A stretch of DNA of 64,000 bases, taken from contig NZ_OCNK01000002.1 of the NCBI RefSeq assembly GCF_900230285.1, positions 1-64,000 on the forward strand, in the 5' to 3' direction. Positions within the stretch are counted from its first letter, which is position 1, and each line of letters starts with the position of its first letter. Below are positions 41,088-50,356 of this stretch, in pieces. The notes beneath the pieces are model-generated. The model did not search any database and was not told the origin of the DNA. It was given only the letters and a program-made list of their open reading frames with translations. The translations under genes and the position numbers were made by a program. The stretch comes from Blastococcus haudaquaticus (GTDB lineage Bacteria; Actinomycetota; Actinomycetes; Mycobacteriales; Geodermatophilaceae).

Positions 41088-41135
41088 GCGAGCGCCAGCG
41101 AGCGGACACCACTGGGCTGGGCGATCGCCCAGTGA
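41079..41135 (+). repeat. 48-bp insertion-like duplication at the aroH-cmk junction
   Basis: The nonamer GCCCAGTGA occurs at 41079-41087 and again at 41127-41135, 48 bp apart. Each contains a possible cmk GTG start in the same frame (41084 and 41132). Between them lie the 14-mer CGAGCGCCAGCGAG (41089-41102), shared with the tlyA end, and CCACTGGGC, an inverted partner of GCCCAGTG. The pattern looks like a short element flanked by a target duplication. Confidence 0.7.
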
Positions 41136-41827
41136 CCGGCAGCTTCCGGGGGCAGATCACCCTCGACGGACCCTCGGGCACCGGCAAGTCCACCGTGGCC
41201 CGCGGGGTCGCGGCCCGTCTGGGCGCGGCCTACCTCGACACCGGCGCCATGTACCGGGCGGCCACCGTCGCCGTGCTGGACGCGGCCGTCGACCCGGAGG
41301 ACGCCGACGCGGTCGCGCGCACCGTGGCCGCGGCCCGCATCGAGGTCGGTACCGAGTCCGCCGCGGAGGTGGTGCTCGTCGACGGCGTGGACGTCGCCGC
41401 CCGCATCCGCGGCGCCGAGGTGACCCGCGCCGTCTCCGCCGTCTCCGCGGTTCCGGCGGTCCGGCGGCAGCTGGTCGACCAGCAGCGATCGCTCGTCGCG
41501 GCGGCCGACGCCGTCGTGGTCGAGGGCCGCGACATCGGCACCGTCGTCCTGCCCGACGCCACCCTGAAGGTCTACCTGACCGCGGCGCCCGAGGTGCGGG
41601 CCGAGCGGCGGGCGGGTCAGCTGGGCATCACCGACGCGTCGGAGGTCGCCGCGCTGGCCGCGGACCTGCGCCGTCGCGACGAGTACGACAGCAGCCGGGC
41701 CGACAGCCCGCTGCGCCCGGCGGAGGACTCCGTCGTGGTGGACAGCACCGAGCTGGACCAGCAGGGCGTGATCGCGCGCATCGTGGAGCTGGCGGCGTCG
41801 GCGGTCGGAGCGGGGGAGCGGGCATGA
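41084..41827 (+). CDS. cmk: cytidylate kinase
   Basis: 247 aa from GTG 41084, or 231 aa from GTG 41132, which I find more natural: the protein would then start [20 protein letters not shown] as in the family. The 16 residues between the two starts are encoded by the repeat segment at 41079-41135. P-loop [47 protein letters not shown] and [18 protein letters not shown] are the CMK signatures. It phosphorylates CMP/dCMP. Overlaps der by 4 bases. Confidence 0.93.
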   Translation: MSERQRADTTGLGDRPVTGSFRGQITLDGPSGTGKSTVARGVAARLGAAYLDTGAMYRAATVAVLDAAVDPEDADAVARTVAAARIEVGTESAAEVVLVDGVDVAARIRGAEVTRAVSAVSAVPAVRRQLVDQQRSLVAAADAVVVEGRDIGTVVLPDATLKVYLTAAPEVRAERRAGQLGITDASEVAALAADLRRRDEYDSSRADSPLRPAEDSVVVDSTELDQQGVIARIVELAASAVGAGERA

Positions 41828-43170
41828 GCGAGGAGCAGAGCGGGCCGTTGCCCGTCGTCGCGATCGTCGGCCGGCCCAACGTCGGCAAGTCCACGCTGGT
41901 CAACCGGTTCCTCGGCCGCCGCGCCGCCGTCGTCCAGGACGTCCCGGGCGTGACGCGGGACCGGATCAGCTACGAGGCGCTCTGGAACGGCAAGAGGTTC
42001 ACCGTCGTCGACACCGGTGGCTGGGAGCCCAAGGCCACCGGCCTCGGCGCGGCGATCACCCGCCAGGCCGAGTACGCCATGAAGACCGCCGACGTCATCG
42101 TCTTCGTCGTCGACAGCCAGGTCGGCGCCACCGACACCGATCTCGCCGCCGCCCGCATCCTCCGGCGCAGCGACCGGCCGGTGATCCTCGTGGCCAACAA
42201 GGTCGACGACGAGCGCAGCGAGGCCAACGCCGCCGAGCTGTGGTCCCTCGGCATGGGGGAGCCGCAGGCGGTCAGCGCCCTGCACGGCCGCTCCAGCGGC
42301 GACCTGCTCGACCTCGTCCTCGAGGCGATGCCGGACGCGCCCCGCGAACAGGAGCTGGAGGGCGGCCCGCGCCGGGTGGCGCTGGTCGGCCGGCCCAACG
42401 TCGGGAAGTCGAGCCTCATCAACCGGCTGGCCAAGGAGGAGCGCTCCGTCGTCGACTCCGTGGCGGGGACGACGGTGGACCCGGTCGACTCCCTCGTCAC
42501 CCTGGGCGGCGAGGAGTGGCGCTTCGTCGACACGGCCGGCCTGCGCCGCAAGGTGAACACCGCCAGCGGCATGGAGTACTACGCCAGCCTGCGCACGGAG
42601 GCCGCGATCCAGGCCGCGGAGGTCGCCGTCGTCCTGCTGGCCGCGGACGAGGTCATCAGCGAGCAGGACCAGCGGGTGATCAGCCAGGTCGTCGACGCCG
42701 GCCGCGCCCTCGTCATCGCGATCAACAAGTGGGACACCCTCGACGAGGACCGGCACTTCCAGCTGGAGAAGGAGATCGAGCGCGAGCTCGCCCGGGTCAA
42801 GTGGGCGAGCCGGGTGAACATCTCGGCCAGCACCGGCCGCGGTGTGAACAAGCTCGCCGACCACCTCCGTGCGGCCCTCGCCTCGTGGGAGTCGCGGGTG
42901 CCCACGTCGGAGCTGAACACGTTCGTCCGGGCCCTGGTCCAGGAGACGCCGCCGCCGGCGCGCGGGGGGCGGGCACCGAAGATCAAGTACGTGACGCAGG
43001 CCGACATCCGGCCGCCGCGGTTCGTGGTGTTCTCGACCGGCTTCCTGGAAGGCGGCTATCGCCGTTTCCTCGAGCGCAAGATCCGCGAGCGCTGGGGCTT
43101 CGAGGGCACGCCGATCGAGGTCTCGATCAAGGTGCGCGAGGGCCGGGGGAGCGACCGGCCCAAGGGCTGA
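41824..43170 (+). CDS. der: GTPase Der (EngA), ribosome assembly
   Basis: 448 aa from ATG 41824. Two tandem GTPase domains: the first with [21 protein letters not shown] and NKVD; the second with [22 protein letters not shown] and NKWD. A KH-like C-terminal domain follows ([40 protein letters not shown]). It acts in 50S subunit maturation. Coupled to cmk by ATGA; the cmk-der order matches Rv1712-Rv1713. It ends six bases before the convergent MMPL gene. Confidence 0.96.
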   Translation: MSEEQSGPLPVVAIVGRPNVGKSTLVNRFLGRRAAVVQDVPGVTRDRISYEALWNGKRFTVVDTGGWEPKATGLGAAITRQAEYAMKTADVIVFVVDSQVGATDTDLAAARILRRSDRPVILVANKVDDERSEANAAELWSLGMGEPQAVSALHGRSSGDLLDLVLEAMPDAPREQELEGGPRRVALVGRPNVGKSSLINRLAKEERSVVDSVAGTTVDPVDSLVTLGGEEWRFVDTAGLRRKVNTASGMEYYASLRTEAAIQAAEVAVVLLAADEVISEQDQRVISQVVDAGRALVIAINKWDTLDEDRHFQLEKEIERELARVKWASRVNISASTGRGVNKLADHLRAALASWESRVPTSELNTFVRALVQETPPPARGGRAPKIKYVTQADIRPPRFVVFSTGFLEGGYRRFLERKIRERWGFEGTPIEVSIKVREGRGSDRPKG

Positions 43171-43176
43171 CGCCGC

Positions 43177-45333
43177 TCAGCTCCCGGGGCGGACCTCCTG
43201 GGTGACGTCCGTGGTCCCGCGCGGAGCGGGCACGCGGGCGCCGTCGTCCCCGTCGCTCGTCGACAACGGTTCGTCGCCGCGCTGCGCCAGCCTGCTCGGC
43301 CACCACATCCAGCGGCCGACGTCCAGGTTCAGCGCGGTGACCAGCACCGAGCGGACGACGATGGTGTCCAGCAGCACCCCGAGCGCGACCGCGATGCCCA
43401 GTTGCGTGAGGAAGGTCAGCGGCAGCGTGCCCAGGACGGCGAACGTGGCTGCCAGGACGAGGCCGGCCGACGTGATGACCCCGCCCGTCGCCGCCAGCGC
43501 GATGAGGGCCGCGCGCCGGGTTCCGTGGTCGTGGGCCTCCTCGCGGACCCGGGTCATCAGGAAGATGTTGTAGTCGATCCCCAGCGCCACGAGGAACACG
43601 AAGACGAACAGCGGGAAGGCGCTGTCGGTGGCACTCACGTCGAGCGCCCAGTCGAAGATCAGCGCGCTGATGCCCAGCGCGGCACCGAAGGACAGCACCA
43701 CGGTGGCGACGAGGATGAGCGGTGCGACCAGGGCCCGCAGCAGCACCCCCAGCACGGCCAGCACCACGAGCATGATCAGCGGGATGATCACGCGGTTGTC
43801 CCGCTGGCTCGCGGTCTGGATGTCGAGGTTGATGGCGGTGTTCCCGCCGACCAGCGCCGCGCCGTCGCCGACGTCGTCCAGCTCCGCGCGCAGGGAACGG
43901 ATGGTGTCGAAGGCGGCGTCGCTGTCGCCGGCGTCGGCGAGCGACGCCTCGATCAGCGCGTCGTCCCCGGTCAGCTGAGGCTCCTCCACCTCGCCGACGC
44001 CGTCGTTCGCGGCCACGGCGCTCACGACGTCGTCGGCCGTGTCGGCGGTGCTCAGGACGTACACGGGGTTGCCGGCGGCGGCCGGGAAGTGCTCGAGCGC
44101 CACCTCCTCGCCGGCCACCGACTCGGGCGTCCCGCGGAAGGAGTCGGCCTGGGTGAGGCCCTTGGAGTTGAGGCTGAACAGGCCCAGGCAGGCCACCAGC
44201 AGGAGCCCGGTCGTGACCGCCCAGACCGCCCGCGGGCGCGGCCGGATCAGCGAGCCGACCCGGGACCACAGGCCGGTCGCGCTCGGCTCGGGGGTGCCCA
44301 GCGCCGGGCGCACCGGCCAGAACACCCAGCGCCCGCAGATGACCAGCAGGGCGGGCAGCAGGGTCATGAGGACGACGAGGGTGACGCCCACGCCGATCGC
44401 GGCCACCGGACCCAGGCCGCGGGTCGAGTTCATGTCCGCGGCCAGCAGGCACAGCATGCCGAGGATCACCGTGCCGCCGCTGGCGAGGACAGCGGGCCCG
44501 GCGCGGTGGACCGCCTCGGTCATGGCCTCGTGCCGGTCGGCGTGCAGCCGCAGCTCCTCGCGGTACCGGGCGACGAGCAGCAGCGCGTAGTCGGTGCCGG
44601 CGCCCACCACGAGGACGGTGAGGATGCTCGCGCTCTGCGCGTTGACCGTGAGGTCGGCGTAGCGGGCGAGCAGGTAGATGAGCGCCTGCGAGCAGTAGAG
44701 CGCGACGACCGCGGAGAAGATGGGCAGGATCCACAGCACGGGGCTGCGGTAGGTGAACAGCAGGATCACGATGACGACGCCGAGCGCGGCGAACAGCAGC
44801 GTGCCGTCGATGCCCTCGAAGGCCTCCTGCGAGTCGGCCGCCTGGCCGGCCGGACCGGCGACGTAGACGTCGAGCCCGTCGGGTGCGTCCGCCGCCTCGG
44901 CGCGCAGGTCCTCGGCGAGGGGCGCGATGGCCTCCCAGCCGTCCGCGCCGCCGTTGAGCGGCACGATGAGCTGGGCCGCCTGCCCGTCCTCGGACGGGAT
45001 CGGCCCGACCACCTCGCCGTCCAGGCCGTCGGTCCGGCCGAAGGCCGCGGCGTCCTGCTCGATGGCCTCCAGATCGGCCGGTGTGAGGCCGTCGGCCCGC
45101 TCGTAGACGACCACGGCGGGGACGACGTCGGGGTCGGAGCCGAGCGCGATCTGCCGCTCGAGCGCGAGGGTCGACTCGGCGTCGCCGGGCAGCCACGAGG
45201 AGATCTCGTTGTCCTGCTGGTCGGTGAGGCCGGCCGCCAGGGGAGCGGCGGCCCCCGCCAGCACCAGCCAGAGGACGAGGACGACCCACTTCAGCTTCGG
45301 GTGGCTGACCCGGGATGCGAACGACCTGCCCAT
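43177..45333 (-). CDS. MMPL family RND transporter
   Basis: 718 aa from ATG 45333, chosen for GGAGG eight bases upstream. RND/MMPL topology: helix 1 (LKWVVLVLWLVLAGAAAPLAAGL), a ~150-residue outside loop, five helices with GAGTDYALLLVARYREEL, a central helix, a second outside loop and a matching set with VFLVALGIDYNIFLMTRVREE. The paired GxxxDY Asp residues in helices 4 and 10 are those used for proton relay in this superfamily. The substrate (lipid or small molecule) cannot be told. It reads toward der and has no partner lipoprotein. Confidence 0.9.
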   Translation of the reverse strand: MGRSFASRVSHPKLKWVVLVLWLVLAGAAAPLAAGLTDQQDNEISSWLPGDAESTLALERQIALGSDPDVVPAVVVYERADGLTPADLEAIEQDAAAFGRTDGLDGEVVGPIPSEDGQAAQLIVPLNGGADGWEAIAPLAEDLRAEAADAPDGLDVYVAGPAGQAADSQEAFEGIDGTLLFAALGVVIVILLFTYRSPVLWILPIFSAVVALYCSQALIYLLARYADLTVNAQSASILTVLVVGAGTDYALLLVARYREELRLHADRHEAMTEAVHRAGPAVLASGGTVILGMLCLLAADMNSTRGLGPVAAIGVGVTLVVLMTLLPALLVICGRWVFWPVRPALGTPEPSATGLWSRVGSLIRPRPRAVWAVTTGLLLVACLGLFSLNSKGLTQADSFRGTPESVAGEEVALEHFPAAAGNPVYVLSTADTADDVVSAVAANDGVGEVEEPQLTGDDALIEASLADAGDSDAAFDTIRSLRAELDDVGDGAALVGGNTAINLDIQTASQRDNRVIIPLIMLVVLAVLGVLLRALVAPLILVATVVLSFGAALGISALIFDWALDVSATDSAFPLFVFVFLVALGIDYNIFLMTRVREEAHDHGTRRAALIALAATGGVITSAGLVLAATFAVLGTLPLTFLTQLGIAVALGVLLDTIVVRSVLVTALNLDVGRWMWWPSRLAQRGDEPLSTSDGDDGARVPAPRGTTDVTQEVRPGS

Positions 45334-45552
45334 GGCGGAGACCTCCGGCACTGCACTGCTGGTGCCGCGCTCGACTACGCGGTGGAACCCCGTGCCGTCG
45401 ACGCTAGCGAGGGGCTCGGCGGGCTGTCACCGCCTTTCCGCGCGGTGGGCGGCGAGGCCGTCGAGGGGGCGCCGGAGGTCACCGACCGGTGCGGTAACCT
45501 GCTCAGGCGGTCGACACGCGGTCCGGGTACAGCCCGGCAGATGTTCGGCTCG

Positions 45553-45626
<74 letters not shown>

Positions 45627-45642
45627 CAGCGAAACGCAGTTC

Positions 45643-45677
45643 AGAGGCGGGTCGACCGAGTCGGTCGGCCCGCCTCT
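45643..45677 (+). terminator. tRNA terminator hairpin
   Basis: Arms AGAGGCGGGTCGACC (45643-45657) and GGTCGGCCCGCCTCT (45663-45677) form a 15-bp stem with one G-T wobble and a five-base loop, 17 bases after the tRNA. There is no strong T-tract. Confidence 0.75.
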
Positions 45678-45829
45678 CGCGTGGCCGCAGCATCGCGCCC
45701 GGTCGAGCCGGTCCATGGCTTCCGCGCTCCAGGTGGGCCGACGTCGATGTCGCGGTCGGCGGGTCCTGGCTGCGACCCGGACACCGCGGTGGTCTTCACC
45801 GGTCGGGCGGCCGGCAATAGCGTCGGGCC

Positions 45830-46741
45830 ATGGAGACCCTGCGTACGCCCGACGAGCGGTTCGCCGATCTGCCGGACTTCCCGTACCCGCCGCGGTACGT
45901 CGAGGTCGACGACCTCGACGGCGGCAGCCTGCGGATCGCCTACGTGGAGGAGGGGTCCGCCGACGGCGAGACGGTCCTGCTGCTGCACGGCGAGCCGTCC
46001 TGGTCCTTCCTCTACCGGCAGATGATCCCGGTGCTGGCCGCCGCGGGGCTGCGCGTCGTCGTCCCGGACCTGGTCGGTTTCGGGCGGTCGGACAAGCCGG
46101 CGCGGCAGTCGGACTACAGCTACGCCCGCCACGTCGGGTGGCTGCGGCAAGCGCTGTTCGACCGCCTGGACCTGCGCGAGGTCACGCTGGTCTGCCAGGA
46201 CTGGGGAGGCCTGCTGGGCCTGCGCCTGGTCGCCGAGCACCCCGACCGGTTCACCCGCGTAGTGGCGGCCAACACCGGCCTGCCCACCGGCGATCACCCG
46301 ATGAGCGAGGCGTTCCTGACCTGGCAGCGCTTCGCCGCCACCGCCGAGCGGTTCGACGCCGGCCGGGTGGTGCAGAACGGCACGCTGACCGACCTTCCGG
46401 CTGACGTCGTGGCCGCCTACGACGCGCCGTTTCCCGACGACTCGTACAAGGCGGGCGCCCGGGTGTTCCCCAGCCTGGTGCCCACGCGGGCGGACGACCC
46501 GGCCTCCGTGGCCAATCGCGCAGCCTGGGAGGTGCTCACCGGCTTCGACAAGCCGTTCCTCACCGCCTTCTCCGACGGCGACCCCATCACCGGCGGCGGT
46601 GACCGGGTGTTCCAGAAGCGGATACCGGGAGCGGACGGCATGCCGCACACCACGCTCGCCGGCGGGGGGCACTTCCTGCAGGAGGACGTCGGCCCCGCGC
46701 TCGCCCGGGTCGTCGTCGACCTGATCGCCGCGACCCCCTAG
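45830..46741 (+). CDS. haloalkane dehalogenase, DhlA-like (HLD-I type)
   Basis: 303 aa from ATG 45830. Alpha/beta hydrolase fold with HGEPSW (residues 53-58), nucleophile Asp124 and halide-binding Trp125 in LVCQDWGGLLG, an acid in FSDGDPITGG (Asp249 or Asp251) and catalytic His281 in GGGHFLQED. Asp124-Trp125 sit at the same numbers as in Xanthobacter DhlA and the N-terminal region is also DhlA-like, so it probably hydrolyses a carbon-halogen bond to an alcohol. Actual substrates may differ; epoxide or ester hydrolase relatives lack the HGEPSW/DWG pair. First gene after tRNA-Pro, in an accessory segment. Confidence 0.85.
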   Translation: METLRTPDERFADLPDFPYPPRYVEVDDLDGGSLRIAYVEEGSADGETVLLLHGEPSWSFLYRQMIPVLAAAGLRVVVPDLVGFGRSDKPARQSDYSYARHVGWLRQALFDRLDLREVTLVCQDWGGLLGLRLVAEHPDRFTRVVAANTGLPTGDHPMSEAFLTWQRFAATAERFDAGRVVQNGTLTDLPADVVAAYDAPFPDDSYKAGARVFPSLVPTRADDPASVANRAAWEVLTGFDKPFLTAFSDGDPITGGGDRVFQKRIPGADGMPHTTLAGGGHFLQEDVGPALARVVVDLIAATP

Positions 46742-46809
46742 GGCACTGCGGTGTTCGCCGTACGGCGACCGCCCGCTGACGGCAGCGCAGCGCCACGGCA
46801 CGATGGCTC

Positions 46810-47472
46810 ATGGCCTTCGTGACCCTTGATCTGTTCAGCGCGCTGCTGGATTCGCGGGCGGGCGGGACGGCGGCCCTGGACGACATCGGTGGCCGGCGCG
46901 GGTGGCCGGTGGACGCGGCGGAGGCCTACGACGCGTGGGACGCGCGCAACAAGGCGTCGCAGAAGGACACCGTCGAATGGGTGCCGTTCGCAGAGCACTC
47001 GCGACGCGCGCTGAGCGCGACGTACCGGGAGCTCGGTCTTCGCGGAGATGCTGACGCTGATGCCCGGCGGCTGCTGGAGAGCGTGGCCGACTGGCCGCTC
47101 TGGCCGGACGTCACGACCGCCTGGGACCGCCTGCGGACCGCTCACCGGGTGGGCGTGCTGTCCAACGTGGACGACGCGGTCTTCGCCCGGACGCGGGTGG
47201 CGCCGCTCGTGGAAGCGGTCGACGTGCTGACCAGTGAGCGGCTCCACGCCTACAAGCCGCATCCGGCGATCTACCGGAGAGCGGCGCAGGCGGGTGTCGA
47301 CGTGCACGTGCCGGCGTCCGCGCGTGATACGCGCGGAGCACTCGAGGCGGGCATCGTCGTGGTGCGTGTGCAGCGCCCGGGTCACTCGGTGGACCCCGAC
47401 GGTCCGCTGCCGGGGCTGGAGATCCCTGACCTGGTGGGGCTGCCGGAGGCGGTCGCGACGCTGATGCGGTAG
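46810..47472 (+). CDS. HAD superfamily hydrolase, haloacid dehalogenase-like
   Basis: 220 aa from ATG 46810, 68 bases after the dehalogenase. Motif I FVTLDLFSALLDSR (Asp7 nucleophile, but Ala/Leu where phosphatases have D-x-D), cap domain, motif II VGVLSNVDDAVF and motif III AYKPHPAIYRRAA. The motif IV region reads VPASARDTRGALEAG, without the usual acidic GD pair. The lack of the second Asp in motif I fits 2-haloacid-dehalogenase-type enzymes, but identity is not certain. Confidence 0.75.
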   Translation: MAFVTLDLFSALLDSRAGGTAALDDIGGRRGWPVDAAEAYDAWDARNKASQKDTVEWVPFAEHSRRALSATYRELGLRGDADADARRLLESVADWPLWPDVTTAWDRLRTAHRVGVLSNVDDAVFARTRVAPLVEAVDVLTSERLHAYKPHPAIYRRAAQAGVDVHVPASARDTRGALEAGIVVVRVQRPGHSVDPDGPLPGLEIPDLVGLPEAVATLMR

Positions 47473-47521
47473 CAGCGAGTGGGGCCGCCGGGGTCCGCGC
47501 AGCGACGGAGGAACCCGATGT

Positions 47522-47535
47522 CCTGGTTGACCAGG
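47522..47535. terminator. hairpin between convergent HAD genes
   Basis: CCTGGT-TG-ACCAGG lies in the 179-bp gap between the plus-strand HAD gene (stop 47472) and the minus-strand HAD gene (stop 47652). A longer GTGGGGCC (47479-47486) / GGCCCCAC (47534-47541) pair overlaps it. It may be a termination structure; otherwise the gap holds nothing I recognise. Confidence 0.3.
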
Positions 47536-47651
47536 CCCCACCGTGGGTCCCCGCCAGACGCCGCAGCCGTCACCGCTGGCGTCCGAAGGACTCCGGGCAT
47601 CGGTGGGGTAACCGGCTCCACACCGACTCGCGACTGAGGTCGCGCGTCGGG

Positions 47652-48323
47652 TCAGGCCAGGAGGCCGACGATCTCGGTGAGCGCCGAGACGGTGTGCGTG
47701 GGTGGCGTGAAGTAGTCGGGATACGGGGCGTCGGTGCGGTTGATCCACACCGTCTGCATGCCGGTACGTGCGGCCCCGTGGATGTCCCAGGGGTGCACGG
47801 CCACGAGCAGCATGTCGGGAGGTTCCGCCCCACAGGCCCCGGCGGCGTACTCGTACGCTCCGCGCGCGGGTTTCCACCCTGGGGCGTCCTCGACCGACAG
47901 GAGCCGGTCGAAGCAGTCGCGGATGCCCGCCCGGGTCAGCAGCTGGTCGGCCACCTGGCTGGAGCCGTTGCTCAAGGTGATCAGTCGCAGTCCGGCGTCC
48001 TGCAGGCTCCTCGCGCCGTCGGCGACGTCTGCGTGTACCGGAAGCTCACCGAAGCCGGACATGATGTGGTCGACCGCTGCGTCGCTGTTCCGTTCCACAT
48101 CCAGGCCGCTGAAGAGCGTCCGCAGAGCGCCTGCCGCGAGCTTCGCGAACGGCTGCTGCGAGCCGGCAGCGATCAGGGCGAACCCGTCGCGCAGGACCAT
48201 GGCGAACCACAGCTTCGCCAGGTGCTCCGGCGCACCGACGTCCGCGAACCGCTGTGCCATGGGCGCCATGTCGGAGAGCGTCTCGTTGACGTCGAACACG
48301 ACGACGGAAGGGGAATCGGCCAC
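47652..48323 (-). CDS. haloacid dehalogenase type II family protein
   Basis: 223 aa from ATG 48323. Motif I is VVVFDVNETLSDM (Asp nucleophile near residue 11, with Asn/Glu instead of the D-x-D second Asp), motif II LRLITLSNGSSQVADQLL, motif III GWKPARGAYEYAA and motif IV LLVAVHPWDIHGAARTG, all matching L-2-haloacid dehalogenases (LSNGS, K-P, and the HPWD/HNWD segment are typical). It would hydrolyse 2-haloalkanoates with inversion. With the haloalkane dehalogenase at 45830 it makes a possible two-step pathway, though an alcohol/aldehyde oxidation step between them is not encoded here. Confidence 0.8.
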   Translation of the reverse strand: MADSPSVVVFDVNETLSDMAPMAQRFADVGAPEHLAKLWFAMVLRDGFALIAAGSQQPFAKLAAGALRTLFSGLDVERNSDAAVDHIMSGFGELPVHADVADGARSLQDAGLRLITLSNGSSQVADQLLTRAGIRDCFDRLLSVEDAPGWKPARGAYEYAAGACGAEPPDMLLVAVHPWDIHGAARTGMQTVWINRTDAPYPDYFTPPTHTVSALTEIVGLLA

Positions 48324-48370
48324 GGTGCTCCCTGGATCGAGGATCGGTCACGTGCCGGACGGCGAACCGT

Positions 48371-48850
48371 TCAGCCAAGCTGCGTGGTGATGTCGATGGC
48401 ACCTTTCAGGCTGCGGGCCACCGGGCAGCCATCGGCGTGGAACGCCAGCACCCGTTGCACCTTCTCTGTGTCCTCGGCGGCGATGCTCAGGCCGCTGTAG
48501 GTGACCTTGATGCGCTTCACCACCAGCACCTTGCCTTCCAGTTCCACCTCACCGCGCGCATGCCCCACCAGACCGGTGGGGTCGATCCGCCGGGCCGCGA
48601 GGGCGCCGGCGAACGTCCCGGTCAGCTAACCGAGAGCGGCGCCGACCAGGTGATCGATCGTGCTGGCATGACTGGGGGCCGTGCCCGGCTCCATCCCGTA
48701 GTGCTCGGCAATGGCCCCGTGCATTCCATAGACGGTCGGTTCCTCGTCGCCTGGCAGGTGGGCCGCGCGCAGCGGTCCACCGAGGCGCTCGACCCGGACC
48801 TCCGATATGTAGGCGATGTCGGCCGCCGGGTTCTTCCTGTCGTCGGTCAC
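48371..48850 (-). pseudogene. OsmC family protein interrupted by one in-frame amber codon
   Basis: Read on the minus strand from GTG 48850, the frame encodes an OsmC/Ohr-like protein: ADIAYISEVRVERLGG, HASTIDHLVGAALG, then TAG (48626-48628, codon 75), then LTGTFAGALAARRI and onward without a shift to HADGCPVARSLKGAIDI. Total 160 codons including stop. OsmC relatives have their first redox cysteine just after the ALG turn (ALGGCLTGTL-type), so the amber lies at or next to that cysteine; the second cysteine (GCPV) is kept. Most simply a recent pseudogene; sequencing error or readthrough cannot be excluded. Downstream ATG 48568 could give only a fragment. Confidence 0.75.
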
Positions 48851-49192
48851 CGGTGTCAGCTACCCAGCCGCCGCCCATCACCACCATGCGGCTGCATGCG
48901 CAGGACAGCCGAGCGGTCACACGGGTGCGCTGCCCACGCGACAGGCGCTCAAGGCGTTGGGTGGCGCCATCACATCGCCGCTGACCGACATGCGGTCGGC
49001 CATCGCGTGGAGCAGTGTGATCGAGCCGCACGACCCCGGACGGACGCTTCGAGGAGTCCCCATGGCGAGGATCGACCGCATCGCGGCGGTCGATCGCGAT
49101 CGTGGAGCGGCTCGGCGAGGCCCCAGGCCAGGAAGGTGCGGCGGCTCACTGGGGCGCGACCGCAGTGCGGCTGCTCGCCTATGGTGGCCACC
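48851..49192. other. 342-bp gap without a supported gene
   Basis: The gap lies between the divergent starts of the broken OsmC gene and the acyl-CoA dehydrogenase. An open frame runs across it on the plus strand (48816-49196, 126 codons), but it is low complexity, shadows the OsmC N-terminus and matches no family I know. GGTCGATCGCGATCGTGG near 49089 is a small palindromic patch. I see no convincing promoter. Confidence 0.4.
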
Positions 49193-50356
49193 ATGACTGC
49201 GCCGCCGGTGAGTGTCGCGGAGGCAGTGGAGCGGGCCGCCGACGTGGCTGAGAACGTGGCCCGGCCGCTGGTCGACCGCACCGATTCGGGTGTCTGGCCG
49301 GCCGAGGCGCTGCGGGCTCTGCAGGCCTCGGGGCTCGGCGGCATGGCTGCGCCCCGCGCGCTGGGCGGCGCCGGGCTGGGATTGAGCGGGGTTGCGGCCG
49401 TCGGGGAGGTCCTCGGCCGCGTCTGCGCATCCACCGCGCTGTGTTTCGGCATGCACAGCGTCGCGACGGCGGTCATCGCCGCCAAGCCGACCGATCGCCA
49501 GCGCAAGGAGTTCCTGGACGCCATCGTGGCGGGGGAGCACCTCACCACACTGGCGCTGTCCGAGCCGGGGACGGGAGCCGCGTTCTGGCTGCCCCAGACC
49601 ACCATGACCCAGATCGACACGGGCATGCGGGTCGACGGGGAGAAGTCCTTCGTCACCAATGGCGGGGAAGCCGACTCCTACGTCGTCAGCACCGTGGCGG
49701 CGGACCCGGAGGCGCCGGTCGGCCAGTTCTCGTGCGTTCTCGTGCCCGGTGACTCCGACGGCCTGACGTGGACCGACGCCTGGAACGGCATCGGTATGCG
49801 CGGGAACTCCTCCCGGCGGGCCCGCCTGGACGGCGTCCACCTCGGGGTCGACCACCTGCTCGGTGCCGAGGGCGACCAGATCTGGTACGTGTTCGAGGTC
49901 GTCGCCCCCTACTTCCTGATGGCGATGGCGGGCGGGTACCTCGGCGTCGCACAGGCATCCCTCGACGAGGCGACGGCGCACCTGGGGCGCCGCGCGCACG
50001 CCCACACCGGTCGCCGGCTGGCCACCGAACCGATCCTGCAGCACCGGCTGGGCGTCCTGTGGGCCCAGGTGGAGCGCACCCGCCGCCTCGTCCACTGGGC
50101 AGCCGAGGAGGGCGACGCCGGAGGTCCGTCTGCGTTGCTGGGACTGACGTCGGCGAAGGCGGAGGTGGCGCAGTGCGCGGTCGAGGTCACCAACGAGGCC
50201 ATGACGCTGGTGGGCGGTATCGGCTACCGGGACCGTTCCCCGCTGGAGCGGCACCTGCGTGACGCGCGTGCCGCGGACGTGATGAGCCCGACGACCGACA
50301 TCCTCCGGACATGGACGGGGCGAGCGGCCCTCGGTCTGCCCTTGCTGGGCGATTGA
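49193..50356 (+). CDS. acyl-CoA dehydrogenase family protein
   Basis: 387 aa from ATG 49193; ATG 49181 is an in-frame alternative. N-terminal helical domain (GVWPAEALRALQASGLGGMAAPRALGGAG), the FAD-binding beta domain with TTLALSEPGTGAAFWLP and KSFVTNGGEADSYVVS, and the C-terminal helical domain (QVERTRRLVHWAAEEG, AMTLVGGIGYRDRSPLERHLRDARAADVMSPTTDIL). The catalytic Glu of medium-chain enzymes is not obvious; SPTTDIL replaces the usual EGT-type loop, so the reaction may be a dehydrogenation, a desulphurisation or another flavin reaction. No partner oxidoreductase is adjacent. Confidence 0.85.
   Translation: MTAPPVSVAEAVERAADVAENVARPLVDRTDSGVWPAEALRALQASGLGGMAAPRALGGAGLGLSGVAAVGEVLGRVCASTALCFGMHSVATAVIAAKPTDRQRKEFLDAIVAGEHLTTLALSEPGTGAAFWLPQTTMTQIDTGMRVDGEKSFVTNGGEADSYVVSTVAADPEAPVGQFSCVLVPGDSDGLTWTDAWNGIGMRGNSSRRARLDGVHLGVDHLLGAEGDQIWYVFEVVAPYFLMAMAGGYLGVAQASLDEATAHLGRRAHAHTGRRLATEPILQHRLGVLWAQVERTRRLVHWAAEEGDAGGPSALLGLTSAKAEVAQCAVEVTNEAMTLVGGIGYRDRSPLERHLRDARAADVMSPTTDILRTWTGRAALGLPLLGD

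Noticed and set aside
48816-49196. 126-codon plus-strand frame before the acyl-CoA dehydrogenase
   Set aside because: Its first part is antisense to the OsmC gene, composition is low complexity, and no family pattern is visible.
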